Assembly: GCA_024641945.1 (NCBI GenBank)
Contig: JAHECD010000008.1
Coordinates: 1 to 64,000 of the forward strand
Direction of reading: 5' to 3'
From: Rubrivivax sp.
GTDB taxonomy: Bacteria > Pseudomonadota > Gammaproteobacteria > Burkholderiales > Burkholderiaceae_C
DNA length: 64,000 nucleotides
A program made the position numbers and the translations under genes. Below are positions 28,282 through 36,336 of the stretch, piece by piece; the first letter of the stretch is position 1; each line of letters starts with the position of its first letter. The notes under the pieces were generated by a model. It was given only the letters and a program-made list of their open reading frames with translations, did no database searches and had not been told where the DNA came from.

Positions 28282-28326
28282 GCCGCCGGCGCCCGCGCAC
28301 CGCGGACACCGTCGACGACCGTTTTG

Positions 28327-28356
28327 GCAGGCCGCGCGTTGCAGCGTGCGGCCTGC
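28327..28356. repeat. Long GC hairpin between dut and protease gene
   Basis: Arms GCAGGCCGC and GCGGCCTGC extend inward through a G-T wobble and two more pairs to a 12-bp stem with a six-base loop. No T run follows on either strand, so it is not a standard terminator. It ends 9 bases before the GGAGA ribosome binding site of the next gene. Confidence 0.7.
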
Positions 28357-28375
28357 GGCAAGAATGGAGACTGCG

Positions 28376-30106
28376 ATGCCCGCACCGCGAGCAAAGAACG
28401 CCAAGCCCGCGCGACGGCCACCGCTGGCCGCGTTGATCCGCCGCAGCAGCACGCCGTTGTCGGTGCCTGTTGCCGACGGCGCGTCGGAGGTCGCGGCGAA
28501 GGCATCTGCACCAAAGGCGGCGGCGGCGCCGGCGCGTTGGGTACGCCTGGATACCGACGTGCCGACACAGGAGCAGAGCAATTGGTGCTGGGCGGCCACG
28601 TCGCTCGGTGTGCACCGTTTCTACGACCGCACCGACACGACGCGCCAATGCGACGCGGCCAACCTGATCCTGCCCGCCGACGATGCCTGCGTGGCGCCGG
28701 CAGCAAGCACCGTCAACAAACCCTGGTACCTGGACGATGCCCTGTCGGACCTCGGCAACCTGCGGGAGCCCGTGGTCACCAGCGTACTCGGGTTCACCGA
28801 CCTGCGTGCCGAGATCGACCGCGGCACGCCACTGGCCACACGCATCGGATGGGCCGGCGGCGGCGGCCATTTCATGGTCGTGAACGGCTACCGCGGTGCG
28901 ACGACACGCATGGTCGCGATCGACGACCCCATCTACGGGCGCAGCGACATGACCTACGACGCGTTTCGCGCTGCGTACCAGGGAGCCGGCACGTGGACCC
29001 ATTCGTACAGAACCCGCTCGCACCGACTGCGCGTGCCCGGTGCGCGCACCGTGCCCGCGGGCCGTGTGACGGCCGTCTCGCGCAAGTCGCACTTGCTGGA
29101 TCTGTTCATGGTCGATGTGCACGGGCATGTGCTGACCGCGGCATCGGACGCCGAACGCGAGCAAGGGCAGTGGCGGGGATGGTCGCAGGTGCAAGGGGGC
29201 CAGGCACGGCCGGGCGCTCGCGTGGCTTGTGTCGCGCGGGCGGCCGGCCTGCTCGACATCTTCGTCGTGGGCACCGACGGTGGCATCTGGACGGCTGCGT
29301 GGGACGCCGCACAGTCGGCGGATGCATGGCGCGGCTGGTGGCGCATCGGAAGCCTGGAAGCCGACCCCGGGGCTCACATCGCCGCGGTGTCGCGCCACCC
29401 GGACAAGCTGGATGTCTTCGTCGTCGACGTGCAGGGGCGCGTGATGACGGCTGCGTGGCAGCGGGGCGATGCGCAATGGCGCGGATGGCGCACGCTGCAG
29501 AACGGGACGGCACCTTCCGGCGCGCCGATCGAAGCCGTCGCTCGAGGTCCGGAAAAACTCGACGTGTTTGTCACCGGCGCTGACGGCCGCATCTTCACCG
29601 CAGGCTGGGACGCGTTGCTGGCACGCGGTGCGTGGAGGGGCTGGTTCGAGGTGCGGGGTGGCCGTGCCGCGCCCGCCGCCCCCGTTTCGGCCGTGGTGCG
29701 CGACGCCGGCGTGATCGAAATCATCGCCGGCGGTGCCGATGGGCAACTCCATACGACGGCCTCGCAAGGGGCGGCCGGCGAATGGCGTGTCTGGTCGTCC
29801 ATAGCCGGTGTGAAGACCGCGCAGGGCAGTGCGGTGGCGTGCATCGCATTCACGCCGGAAAGGCAGGCCCTGGTGGTGATCAGCGTCGATGGGGCCCTCT
29901 GCACGGCGACGGGTGACACGACATCCGCCGGCACCCGCTGGCACGGCTGGCAGCGCATCGGTGGCGGCGCCTTCGCACCCGGCATCGCGCCTGCGGTCGT
30001 CAGCCGCACGCCGACGAGCCTGGATGTCTTTTGCGTGGGTGCCGACGGCGATGTCTATGCCCACGCCTGGGACGCCGCGCTGGCCGGTGGCCACTGGCGC
30101 GGTTGA
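28376..30106 (+). CDS. Papain-like cysteine protease with propeller repeats
   Basis: A 576-residue protein with two modules. Residues about 55-225 form a papain-like (C39/C70-type) protease. The oxyanion Gln (Q65 or Q67) and nucleophile Cys71 lie in QEQSNWCWAATSLG, the His165 in GGGGHFMVVNGY, and the acidic partner D183/D184 in AIDDPIYG. Residues about 231-576 contain seven repeats of about 50 residues with the pattern V-x-A-V-x-R...L-D-[VI]-F-V-x-G-x-D-G-x-[IV]-x-T-A-x-W-D...W-R-G-W, as in DUF346/PLL-type lectin propellers. There is no signal peptide, and the first 50 residues are basic and Ala/Pro-rich. The start is at 28376 with GGAGA six bases upstream. It may be an exported effector or a regulated protease. 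It pairs with the next gene. Confidence 0.8.
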   Translation: MPAPRAKNAKPARRPPLAALIRRSSTPLSVPVADGASEVAAKASAPKAAAAPARWVRLDTDVPTQEQSNWCWAATSLGVHRFYDRTDTTRQCDAANLILPADDACVAPAASTVNKPWYLDDALSDLGNLREPVVTSVLGFTDLRAEIDRGTPLATRIGWAGGGGHFMVVNGYRGATTRMVAIDDPIYGRSDMTYDAFRAAYQGAGTWTHSYRTRSHRLRVPGARTVPAGRVTAVSRKSHLLDLFMVDVHGHVLTAASDAEREQGQWRGWSQVQGGQARPGARVACVARAAGLLDIFVVGTDGGIWTAAWDAAQSADAWRGWWRIGSLEADPGAHIAAVSRHPDKLDVFVVDVQGRVMTAAWQRGDAQWRGWRTLQNGTAPSGAPIEAVARGPEKLDVFVTGADGRIFTAGWDALLARGAWRGWFEVRGGRAAPAAPVSAVVRDAGVIEIIAGGADGQLHTTASQGAAGEWRVWSSIAGVKTAQGSAVACIAFTPERQALVVISVDGALCTATGDTTSAGTRWHGWQRIGGGAFAPGIAPAVVSRTPTSLDVFCVGADGDVYAHAWDAALAGGHWRG

Positions 30107-30130
30107 TCGATCGAGACGGAAGGACCCGAC

Positions 30131-30727
30131 ATGCCGATCCGAGTGCTTCAACCCGCCGACGCCGTCGAACGTGTGATGCGCGACCAACTCGCCACGCTGG
30201 CCAGGGAGGACGGGCTTCGCCTGCCTGCAGCCGGTGCAGCCGCGAACGTGGCCCTCTCGCTCGCGCTGCCGCACCCGGTGTTCAACCTGTCGCTTGCGCA
30301 GGTCGCCGAGCCGGGCGCGACGCAGCGCGCCGTGATGTCCGGCTGGCGCTGGTTGTTGACCGACGGGCAGGGCGTTCTCGCCGCTGCCGAGGCGACCGCG
30401 AGCGGTCCGTCGAGCCGCGCCGTGTTTTCACACGTCAACTCGGGGTCCTTCGTGCAGTCGGCGGCGGCGTCGCTGCGGGAGGCCGAGGACTGGCCCGAGG
30501 TCAAGGCCGGCCAGTTCGCGCTGGGCTTGTTGCGTGTGCCGGTGCTGAACGTCATGGCACTCTGGCTGCGCAATGAAGCGCGCGTGGGCGAGGGCGATCT
30601 CTTCGTGCCGCTGGCGCCGGCGCCCCAGCCCCTGGTGGCGGGCGCACCAATCGGCGTTCAGGAATTCGAGTCAGGGCTTCGACAGCTGGCCGCCACACGC
30701 GGGCAAGGCGAAGGCGCGTCGAACTGA
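30131..30727 (+). CDS. Hypothetical protein, partner of cysteine protease
   Basis: A 198-residue soluble protein I cannot assign. It is Ala/Leu-rich, with no signal peptide, membrane helix or cysteine. A central region (RAVMSGWRWLLTDGQGVLAAAEA) and FSHVNSGSFVQSAAASLREAEDW look conserved-domain-like. It starts 24 bases after the protease gene with AGGA at a workable distance, so it is almost surely co-transcribed. Possible roles as an immunity protein, chaperone or regulator for the protease rest on position only. It is convergent with the FKBP gene. Confidence 0.7.
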   Translation: MPIRVLQPADAVERVMRDQLATLAREDGLRLPAAGAAANVALSLALPHPVFNLSLAQVAEPGATQRAVMSGWRWLLTDGQGVLAAAEATASGPSSRAVFSHVNSGSFVQSAAASLREAEDWPEVKAGQFALGLLRVPVLNVMALWLRNEARVGEGDLFVPLAPAPQPLVAGAPIGVQEFESGLRQLAATRGQGEGASN

Positions 30728-30795
30728 TCGCCGCGCGCCGGCCATACACGCGGCCAGTCGTTGGAGATGGCCGCGCAGGGGGCGCCGGCCGGCCG

Positions 30796-31317
30796 TCAGT
30801 GCAAAGGCTCGTCGGGACCCGGCCCGCCCAGCACGCGCACCGCGGTGCCGTCCACGCTGCCGGCGTCGACCTCCTCCTCGGTCGCCTCGCGCACGTCGAG
30901 CACCTTCAGATGGATGCGCAACGCCATGCCGGCGAGCGGGTGGTTGCCGTCCAGGACGACATGTGAGGGGTAGATCTCGGTGACGCTGTAGACCGTGTTG
31001 GCCGGCATGTCTGCGGTGGCGCTGCCGGCCGGCAGGCCCTCGATCTGCATGCCCTGCTCGAGGCCCGCGGGGAAAAGCTTGCGATCTTCGAAGCAGACGA
31101 GCTTGGAGTCGTAGTCGCCAAACGCATGTTCGGGTTCGAGGTGCAGATGCGCCTCATGCCCGGCCGTCTGGCCGTCGAGTGCTTCTTCCACCTTGGGCAG
31201 CAGATCATCTCCGCCGAAGAAGAATTCCGTGGGCTCGCGCAACTCGTCGATGGGGCGGTTCTGGGCGTCGGACAAGCTCCAAGTGAGCGTCACGACGCAG
31301 GGCTTGGCGATGATCAT
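30796..31317 (-). CDS. FKBP-type peptidyl-prolyl isomerase (SlyD/FkpB-like)
   Basis: A 173-residue FKBP with an inserted IF domain, catalysing cis-trans proline isomerisation and acting as a folding helper in the cytoplasm. The opening IIAKPCVVTLTWSLSDAQNRPID matches the SlyD/FkpB start, followed by FFFGGDDLLPKVEEALDGQTAG and HLHLEPEHAFGDYD, the FKBP-IF boundary. The His/Cys-rich metal-binding tail of SlyD is absent, which makes it closer to FkpB-like proteins. The start at 31317 lies only 31 bp from the divergent start of the next gene, so its promoter must overlap coding sequence. Confidence 0.88.
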   Translation of the reverse strand: MIIAKPCVVTLTWSLSDAQNRPIDELREPTEFFFGGDDLLPKVEEALDGQTAGHEAHLHLEPEHAFGDYDSKLVCFEDRKLFPAGLEQGMQIEGLPAGSATADMPANTVYSVTEIYPSHVVLDGNHPLAGMALRIHLKVLDVREATEEEVDAGSVDGTAVRVLGGPGPDEPLH

Positions 31318-31348
31318 GGAGGAATGATCGCACAGGCCACAATCGTGA

Positions 31349-32488
31349 ATGGACCCGACATTGCCACTGCCCCTGCTGGGCGGCCTTTCGCCGCAAACCT
31401 TCATGCGCCGGCACTGGCAGAAGACGCCGCTCCTGGTGCGCCAGGCGCTGCCCGGCGTGCGGCCGCCGGTCAGCCGTGGCGAGGCGTTCGAACTGGCTGC
31501 GCGTGACGGCATCGAGTCGCGCCTCGTCGTACGGGATGTGCAGAATCCGCAGCGCTGGACGCTGCGCCACGGTCCTCTGTCGCGGCGCGCGCTGCCCCCG
31601 CTGCGCCAGCCGCGGTGGACACTGCTGGTTCAAGGCGTGGACCTGGTCGTGCCTGCCGCGCACGAGTTGCTGGCCCGGTTCCGATTCGTGCCCGACGCGC
31701 GTCTCGATGATCTGATGGTCTCCTATGCCACCGATGGCGGCGGCGTCGGACCGCACCTGGACTCCTACGATGTCTTCCTGATCCAGGTGCAGGGCCGCCG
31801 CCGCTGGCGCATCGGCCGCGTGGCCGACGACACGCTGGTCGACAGCGTGCCGCTCAGGATCCTGCGTCATTTCGTCGCCGAGCAGGAATGGCTGCTCGAA
31901 CCCGGAGACATGCTCTACCTGCCGCCACGCTGGGGCCACGACGGCGTGGCCGCGGGCGAATGCATGACCTGTTCGGTTGGCTTTCGCGCGCCATCGGACC
32001 TGGAGCTGGCGTCGGGTGTGCTGGCGCGGCTGGCCGACGCCGTGCACGACGGCGAGGGCCGTCTTTATCGCGACGCTGCACAGGCCGCCACGGCGACGCC
32101 GGCGCGTATGCCGTCGGCGCTGCGCGACTTTGCAGCGAAGGCGGTGGCAAAGGCGTTGTCCGCGCGCGGCCGGCTCGATTGCGCGCTCGGTGAGTTGCTG
32201 ACCGAACCCAAACCCCATGTATGGTTCGATGCGGTAGGCGATCTGCGCCCTGGCGATGGCGTCACGCTGGACGTACGCACACGCATGATGTACGACGACG
32301 GGCATGTCTATATCAACGGCGACGCGTTGCGCGCCGGCGGGCGCGATGCGCGCCTGCTGGCCCGGCTGGCTGATCGCCGCCGCCTTGCTGCCAGCGATCT
32401 TCGGCGCCTGAGCGCCGAGGCCCGTGAAGTCGTCGGCGATTGGGTCCGCAGTGGGTGGCTGCATGGAGAGCGCGATGGCAACGAGTGA
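31349..32488 (+). CDS. Cupin/JmjC ribosomal oxygenase (YcfD/RoxA-like)
   Basis: A 379-residue Fe(II)/2-oxoglutarate oxygenase of the YcfD type. E. coli YcfD (RoxA) hydroxylates Arg81 of ribosomal protein uL16. The iron triad is visible: H136 and D138 in GGVGPHLDSYDVFLIQV and H197 in LPPRWGHDGVA. The start MDPTLPLPLLGGLSPQTFMRRHWQKTPLLVRQA matches the family N-terminus, and the C-terminal part has the winged-helix-like dimer and ribosome contact region. Length is close to E. coli (373). Its 3' end overlaps the following small gene by 14 bases. Confidence 0.9.
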   Translation: MDPTLPLPLLGGLSPQTFMRRHWQKTPLLVRQALPGVRPPVSRGEAFELAARDGIESRLVVRDVQNPQRWTLRHGPLSRRALPPLRQPRWTLLVQGVDLVVPAAHELLARFRFVPDARLDDLMVSYATDGGGVGPHLDSYDVFLIQVQGRRRWRIGRVADDTLVDSVPLRILRHFVAEQEWLLEPGDMLYLPPRWGHDGVAAGECMTCSVGFRAPSDLELASGVLARLADAVHDGEGRLYRDAAQAATATPARMPSALRDFAAKAVAKALSARGRLDCALGELLTEPKPHVWFDAVGDLRPGDGVTLDVRTRMMYDDGHVYINGDALRAGGRDARLLARLADRRRLAASDLRRLSAEAREVVGDWVRSGWLHGERDGNE

Positions 32489-32954
32489 AATCGATTCCGC
32501 GACCGGCTTTCGCGAGGCGGTCGGCGCTGCGGTCGAGCAGGCGCTCTCGAGCGAGGCCCGGCGGGTTGTCTTCGTCGATGCCGACTTCGACGGCTGGCCG
32601 CTCGAGGACAGCACCGTCATCGACACGCTGACGCAATTTGTCCGCCTGCCGGGAAGGCGCGTCGTGCTCTTTGCGCGGTCGTTCGACATGGTCCTGCGCC
32701 GCTGCCCGCGTTTTGTCGGCTGGCGCCGCACCTGGGGGCATGCCATCGACGCCAGCCGCCCGACCGATGAAGCCGACGAGGTCCCCACCCTGCTGTTGGT
32801 GGATCGTCAGCATGCCGTGCGCCTCATGGACAAGGATCGCTGGCGCGGCCAGATCCTGGATGCCGACCCGAGAATCCAGGTATTGGCACAGGAAATTGAT
32901 GCATTTGTGCAACGCAGCGAGCCCACTTTTGGGGCAACCACGCTCGGCCTATAG
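32475..32954 (+). CDS. Hypothetical protein, 159 aa
   Basis: A 159-residue cytosolic protein without a family I recognise. It has an alternating strand-helix look (ARRVVFVDADFDGWPL, GRRVVLFARSFDMVLRRCP, EVPTLLLVDRQHAVRLMDKDRW), which suggests a small alpha/beta fold of the phospholipase-D-like or Rossmann-like kind. The start was set at 32475 because GGAGA lies five bases before that ATG. This puts the first five codons inside the end of the RoxA-like gene, so they are translationally coupled. Confidence 0.7.
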   Translation: MATSEIDSATGFREAVGAAVEQALSSEARRVVFVDADFDGWPLEDSTVIDTLTQFVRLPGRRVVLFARSFDMVLRRCPRFVGWRRTWGHAIDASRPTDEADEVPTLLLVDRQHAVRLMDKDRWRGQILDADPRIQVLAQEIDAFVQRSEPTFGATTLGL

Positions 32955-32973
32955 GGCAATCACCTATTCAGCC

Positions 32974-32979
32974 TATAAT
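32974..32979 (+). promoter_or_regulatory. Possible -10 element for Ala-rich lipoprotein
   Basis: A TATAAT sits in an AT-richer patch 121 bases before the lipoprotein start. No consensus -35 is seen at normal spacing. It would give an unusually long leader of roughly 115 bases. Confidence 0.45.
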
Positions 32980-33100
32980 TTGAGGCTGGGCGTGACGTAA
33001 GCGAACTACATGCAAACGGCGCCTGGGTTGGGTCTCTGCGATCACTCGGAGAGTGCCCTCATCAAATGACCGTTTCCGACTACTCGATTCGAGGACACAA

Positions 33101-33424
33101 ATGAACAAGTCGCTCCTGCTTGCCCTGGTTGCCGCCGCTGCGCTGGCTGCTTGCGGCAAGAAGCCTGAAGAGGCTCCTGCCCCCGCGCCGGCCCCCGCCG
33201 CTGCTCCCGCAGCGCCCGCTCCCGTGGCCGAGGCTGCTTCCGCCGCTGCCGCTGCAGTCACCGAGGCTGCCGGCACCGCTGCTTCGGCTGCCGCTGGCGC
33301 CGTGGCCGATGCTGCGTCTGCTGCTGCCGACAAGGCCACCGATGCCGCCAAGGAAGCCGCCGGCAAGGCCGTCGACGCTGCCAAGGACGCTGCTGGCAAG
33401 GCGATGGACGCTGTCAAGAAGTAA
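33101..33424 (+). CDS. Ala-rich lipoprotein with 11-mer repeats
   Basis: A 107-residue lipoprotein: a signal peptide with lipobox LAAC (Cys18 lipidated), then a Pro/Ala linker (residues 22-42) and an almost purely Ala/Lys/Asp/Glu helix. Residues 78-99 are two exact-register 11-mers of the form K-A-x-D-A-A-K-x-A-A-G, and a partial third ends the protein. This period is that of amphipathic LEA-type or apolipoprotein-like helices. The start at 33101 has GAGGA eight bases upstream. With a strong terminator behind it, the gene is a small independent unit and may be highly expressed. Function unknown; envelope stress or membrane binding is a guess. Confidence 0.85.
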   Translation: MNKSLLLALVAAAALAACGKKPEEAPAPAPAPAAAPAAPAPVAEAASAAAAAVTEAAGTAASAAAGAVADAASAAADKATDAAKEAAGKAVDAAKDAAGKAMDAVKK

Positions 33425-33447
33425 TCCCTTACCGGATTTCTTGTCGC

Positions 33448-33475
33448 AAAAAAGCCGCCCGAGGGCGGCTTTTTT
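33448..33475. terminator. Bidirectional Rho-independent terminator
   Basis: The stem GCCGCC/GGCGGC with loop CGAG is flanked by six A on the left and six T on the right. It therefore serves both the lipoprotein gene (plus) and the converging bamC operon (minus). Confidence 0.92.
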
Positions 33476-33499
33476 CGTTTCTGGCGCCGACGTGCCCGA

Positions 33500-34639
33500 T
33501 CAGCGCAAATCGTTGGCAAGTCGTCCGATGATGCGTTGGGCGACATCGCCCGATTCGGGTGCGCCTTGGGCATTCTGTACGGAGACGGTGGTTTTGTTGC
33601 CGGCCGCTTTGACGGCCACCCGGTAACGCGCAGGCGCCTGTGCCGAACCCCCACCACCAAACAATTTGGAAAGGAAGCCGGGCTCGTCGCCGACAGACCC
33701 CGGCGCCACGTAGCGCACGAAGTACAAACCTGCGGCGCGATCGCGATCCTCGATCGTGTAGCCCGCACGGTCGAGCGACAGCCCGACGCGCCGCCAGGCA
33801 CGGTCGAAGTTGTCGTCGAGGTCGAGCGTCGTGGCCCCGGAAGCCAATGCCGGCAGGGTGGCGACGGGCTTTTCAGGGGTGCTGCTCACGGCGGCCTGTG
33901 CACTCTCTGGCTTCGCGCCGAGCTTGATCATCAGGCGGGACAGGAATTCGGCTTCGAGTTGCGGGTCCGGTTTGCGGGGCTGCCAGACTGTCGCGCTGCG
34001 CTGGGCGTCGCTGTAGACCTCCTCGAGCCCACGGTGCGTGATGTAGACCTCGGTGCCAGCGGGCGTGCGCTCGATGCGGGTTCGGAACTTGTCACGCTCA
34101 CCGGTCGAGTACAGGCTGTCGAAAACCCGGCCGATCGTGTTGCGGATCATGTCCTGCGGCAGCTTCGCTCGGTTCTCGGCCCAGCCGGTTTCCATCACGC
34201 CGGCCGCGGCGTCCTGCACCTCGATGGTGAATCCGCGTTCGGGCCAGAAAGCCTGCAACTGGGGCCAGAGCTGCTCCGGCGTCATCGGCGTGACGAGCCA
34301 CCGCTGGTTGCCCAGACGCTCGATACGCATATCGCCGGCCGAGGCCAGGGCGACCTGGGGCGCTGCGGCGCCCGCGGACGCCGAGGCGGCGCCAGCGACG
34401 CCGCTTGCGCTGACCACGCCGTTCTGAGGCCGGTAGCGGCCGTCGCGGGCCAGTTGTGTCAGGTCCGGCGGCACTTCGAGCGGCGCCGTCTTGGCGGACT
34501 TGCTGCGGTAATCGATCCGATCGCCGGACAGCATGCTTTCTGTCGACCCGCAGGCGCCCAACAACAAGGCGGAGCAGGCCGCCAACGCCAGGGCCGACCG
34601 GTGCGGCAACGGTTTCGAATGCAAGGGTTTCACGTTCAA
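33500..34639 (-). CDS. bamC: Outer membrane protein assembly factor BamC
   Basis: A 379-residue lipoprotein of the BAM complex that folds beta-barrel proteins into the outer membrane. The signal peptide ends in the lipobox LLGAC (Cys30). It is followed by the unstructured segment with the BamD-binding signature (DRIDYRSKSAKTAPLEVPPDLTQL) and two helix-grip domains, the first near QRWLVTPMTPEQLWPQLQAFW and the second near NFDRAWRRVGLSLDRAGYTIEDRDR. It lies directly downstream of dapA, the standard dapA-bamC order. It ends at the bidirectional terminator. Confidence 0.93.
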   Translation of the reverse strand: MNVKPLHSKPLPHRSALALAACSALLLGACGSTESMLSGDRIDYRSKSAKTAPLEVPPDLTQLARDGRYRPQNGVVSASGVAGAASASAGAAAPQVALASAGDMRIERLGNQRWLVTPMTPEQLWPQLQAFWPERGFTIEVQDAAAGVMETGWAENRAKLPQDMIRNTIGRVFDSLYSTGERDKFRTRIERTPAGTEVYITHRGLEEVYSDAQRSATVWQPRKPDPQLEAEFLSRLMIKLGAKPESAQAAVSSTPEKPVATLPALASGATTLDLDDNFDRAWRRVGLSLDRAGYTIEDRDRAAGLYFVRYVAPGSVGDEPGFLSKLFGGGGSAQAPARYRVAVKAAGNKTTVSVQNAQGAPESGDVAQRIIGRLANDLR

Positions 34640-34700
34640 GTTCTCCCGGGCGCCGTCGAGGCGACCCGATCTATGCGTGGCCGGCGGCCGCGTCGGGTGA

Positions 34701-35582
34701 TCAAAGCAGACCGCTGTCGCGCAGTGCCGCCCCGACCGTCGCCTGGCCGGCTTCGGTCAGTGCCACGATCGGCAGGCGCACGGTCTGGCCGCAGCGGCCC
34801 ATTTGCGACAGGGCCCATTTGGCGGGTGCCGGGCTGGGTTCGCAGAAGAGGTGGCGATGCAGCGGCAGCAGTTGCATGTGCAGCGCAGTCGCACGCTTCA
34901 CGTCGCCTTCGATGGCCGCCATGCACAGGTCGTGCATCAGGCGCGGTGCCACGTTGGCCGTCACGCTCACGTTGCCGTGTCCGCCGAGGAGCATCAGCGC
35001 AACGGCCGTGCCGTCGTCACCGGAGTAGATCGAAAAGCCCTTCGGCACATGCTTGATCAACCAGGCGGCACGCTCGATGCTGCCGGTCGCTTCCTTGATG
35101 CCGATCACACCAGGCACCTGGGTCAGACGCAGCACGGTGTCGTGTTGCAGGTCCGCCACCGTGCGGCTGGGCACGTTGTAGAGCACGACCGGCAGATCCA
35201 CCGCCTCGGCGACCGCCTTGAAGTGCCGGTAGAGGCCTTCCTGCGAAGGCTTGTTGTAGTAGGGCACGACCTGCAGCGTGCACTTGGCACCGACCTTCTG
35301 CGCGAAGCGCGTGAGCTCGATCGCTTCCGCCGTGGAGTTGCCACCGGCGCCGGCCATGATCGGCACGCGTCCGCGTGCATGCTCGACCGCCACGCGGATG
35401 ATGTCGCAGTGCTCGGCGACCGCGACGGTGGGCGATTCACCGGTGGTGCCGACGACACAGATGCAGTCGGTACCTTCGTCGATATGCCAGTCGATCAGGC
35501 GGCGCAGTGCGTCGAAATCGACGCTGCCGTCTTCGTGCATCGGCGTGACGAGCGCCACGATGCTGCCAACGATGGGTTCCAT
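34701..35582 (-). CDS. dapA: 4-hydroxy-tetrahydrodipicolinate synthase
   Basis: A 293-residue TIM-barrel aldolase that condenses pyruvate with aspartate semialdehyde, the first committed step to diaminopimelate and lysine. The Schiff-base Lys163 (GIKEATG), Tyr135 and Arg140 (LYNVPSRT), and Thr46/Thr47 (VGTTGES) are all in place. Length is normal (292 in E. coli). The start at 35582 ([15 protein letters not shown]) is standard. It is 26 bases after the methyltransferase gene and 61 bases before bamC, so it belongs to a leftward five-gene run. Confidence 0.96.
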   Translation of the reverse strand: MEPIVGSIVALVTPMHEDGSVDFDALRRLIDWHIDEGTDCICVVGTTGESPTVAVAEHCDIIRVAVEHARGRVPIMAGAGGNSTAEAIELTRFAQKVGAKCTLQVVPYYNKPSQEGLYRHFKAVAEAVDLPVVLYNVPSRTVADLQHDTVLRLTQVPGVIGIKEATGSIERAAWLIKHVPKGFSIYSGDDGTAVALMLLGGHGNVSVTANVAPRLMHDLCMAAIEGDVKRATALHMQLLPLHRHLFCEPSPAPAKWALSQMGRCGQTVRLPIVALTEAGQATVGAALRDSGLL

Positions 35583-35608
35583 GAGAATTCCTTGCGAGGG
35601 ACGCCAGT

Positions 35609-36193
35609 TTACCGGGGCGCCGAAGGGTCCAACGTAAAGCGGTTCGGCTGCGCCGACACGCTCGGCAGTCGCACGGCTGCCAGCCGCTGTACAAAGCGAT
35701 CGGGCTGGCCCAGGAAGCCGTCTTCGTAGGCGACGATGTGCAGTCCTTGGGCCGCCCTGATCAATTCGCCGGGCTGAAGCAGGAAATCCGGGCGGGAGGG
35801 CTTGCCGACGGTTCCGTTGCCGGCCGCGAAAGTTTCGTAGATCAGTGCACCGCCCGGCGCGACCGCCGCCACGATCGCCGGCAACAGCGGCCGCCAGAGG
35901 TAGTTGGTCACCACGACGCCATCGAAGGTGCGGCCGTCGAAGGGCCACGGTCCGGATTCGATATCGGCCGACAGCACCATGGCCACGTCTCGCAGGGCCT
36001 CCAGTGCCGCCGTGTCGCGGTCGACGCCGGTCATGTGCCAACCTAGCGCGGCCAGCCAGCGCAGGTGCCGGCCACTGCCGCAGGCCACGTCGAGCACCTG
36101 CCCACCGGGCGGCAACAGATGGGCCCAACGCACGACCCAGGGCGACGGCTCGAGCGGTTTCGTGTGCGTCGACGGGTTGATGACGTCGTGCAT
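35609..36193 (-). CDS. Class I SAM-dependent methyltransferase
   Basis: A 194-residue methyltransferase with a SAM loop [20 protein letters not shown], an acidic residue at the end of strand 2 (TGVDRD) and [33 protein letters not shown]. This block is typical of the TehB/UbiE-like small-molecule methyltransferases often annotated near dapA in betaproteobacteria. The substrate is unknown. Its ATG overlaps the stop of the 47-residue gene upstream in a TGATG arrangement. Confidence 0.82.
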   Translation of the reverse strand: MHDVINPSTHTKPLEPSPWVVRWAHLLPPGGQVLDVACGSGRHLRWLAALGWHMTGVDRDTAALEALRDVAMVLSADIESGPWPFDGRTFDGVVVTNYLWRPLLPAIVAAVAPGGALIYETFAAGNGTVGKPSRPDFLLQPGELIRAAQGLHIVAYEDGFLGQPDRFVQRLAAVRLPSVSAQPNRFTLDPSAPR

Positions 36194-36336
36194 CAGAAAC
36201 AGGCCCAGACCCGAGCCGCCAGATCGACCACCAGATGTGGATTCAGGTAGGCCATGAACACGGCAAACAGCGCCACGGCCGCCAGTGCAAAACCGAGCAG
36301 GCGGCGGACGTTGCCGGACATCGCTGGCACCCTCAT
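36193..36336 (-). CDS. Small single-pass membrane protein, 47 aa
   Basis: A 47-residue peptide with one membrane segment (about residues 13-30, [19 protein letters not shown]). Two Arg lie before the segment, and it ends [16 protein letters not shown]. It is fitted exactly between its neighbours: its ATG overlaps the MFS stop (ATGA) and its TGA overlaps the methyltransferase ATG (TGATG). That coupling is the best evidence it is expressed. A shorter start five codons later (MSGNVRRLL) is possible. Function unknown. Confidence 0.7.
   Translation of the reverse strand: MRVPAMSGNVRRLLGFALAAVALFAVFMAYLNPHLVVDLAARVWACF

Noticed and set aside
28327-28356. Terminator after dut
   Set aside because: The stem is strong but no T run follows on either strand.
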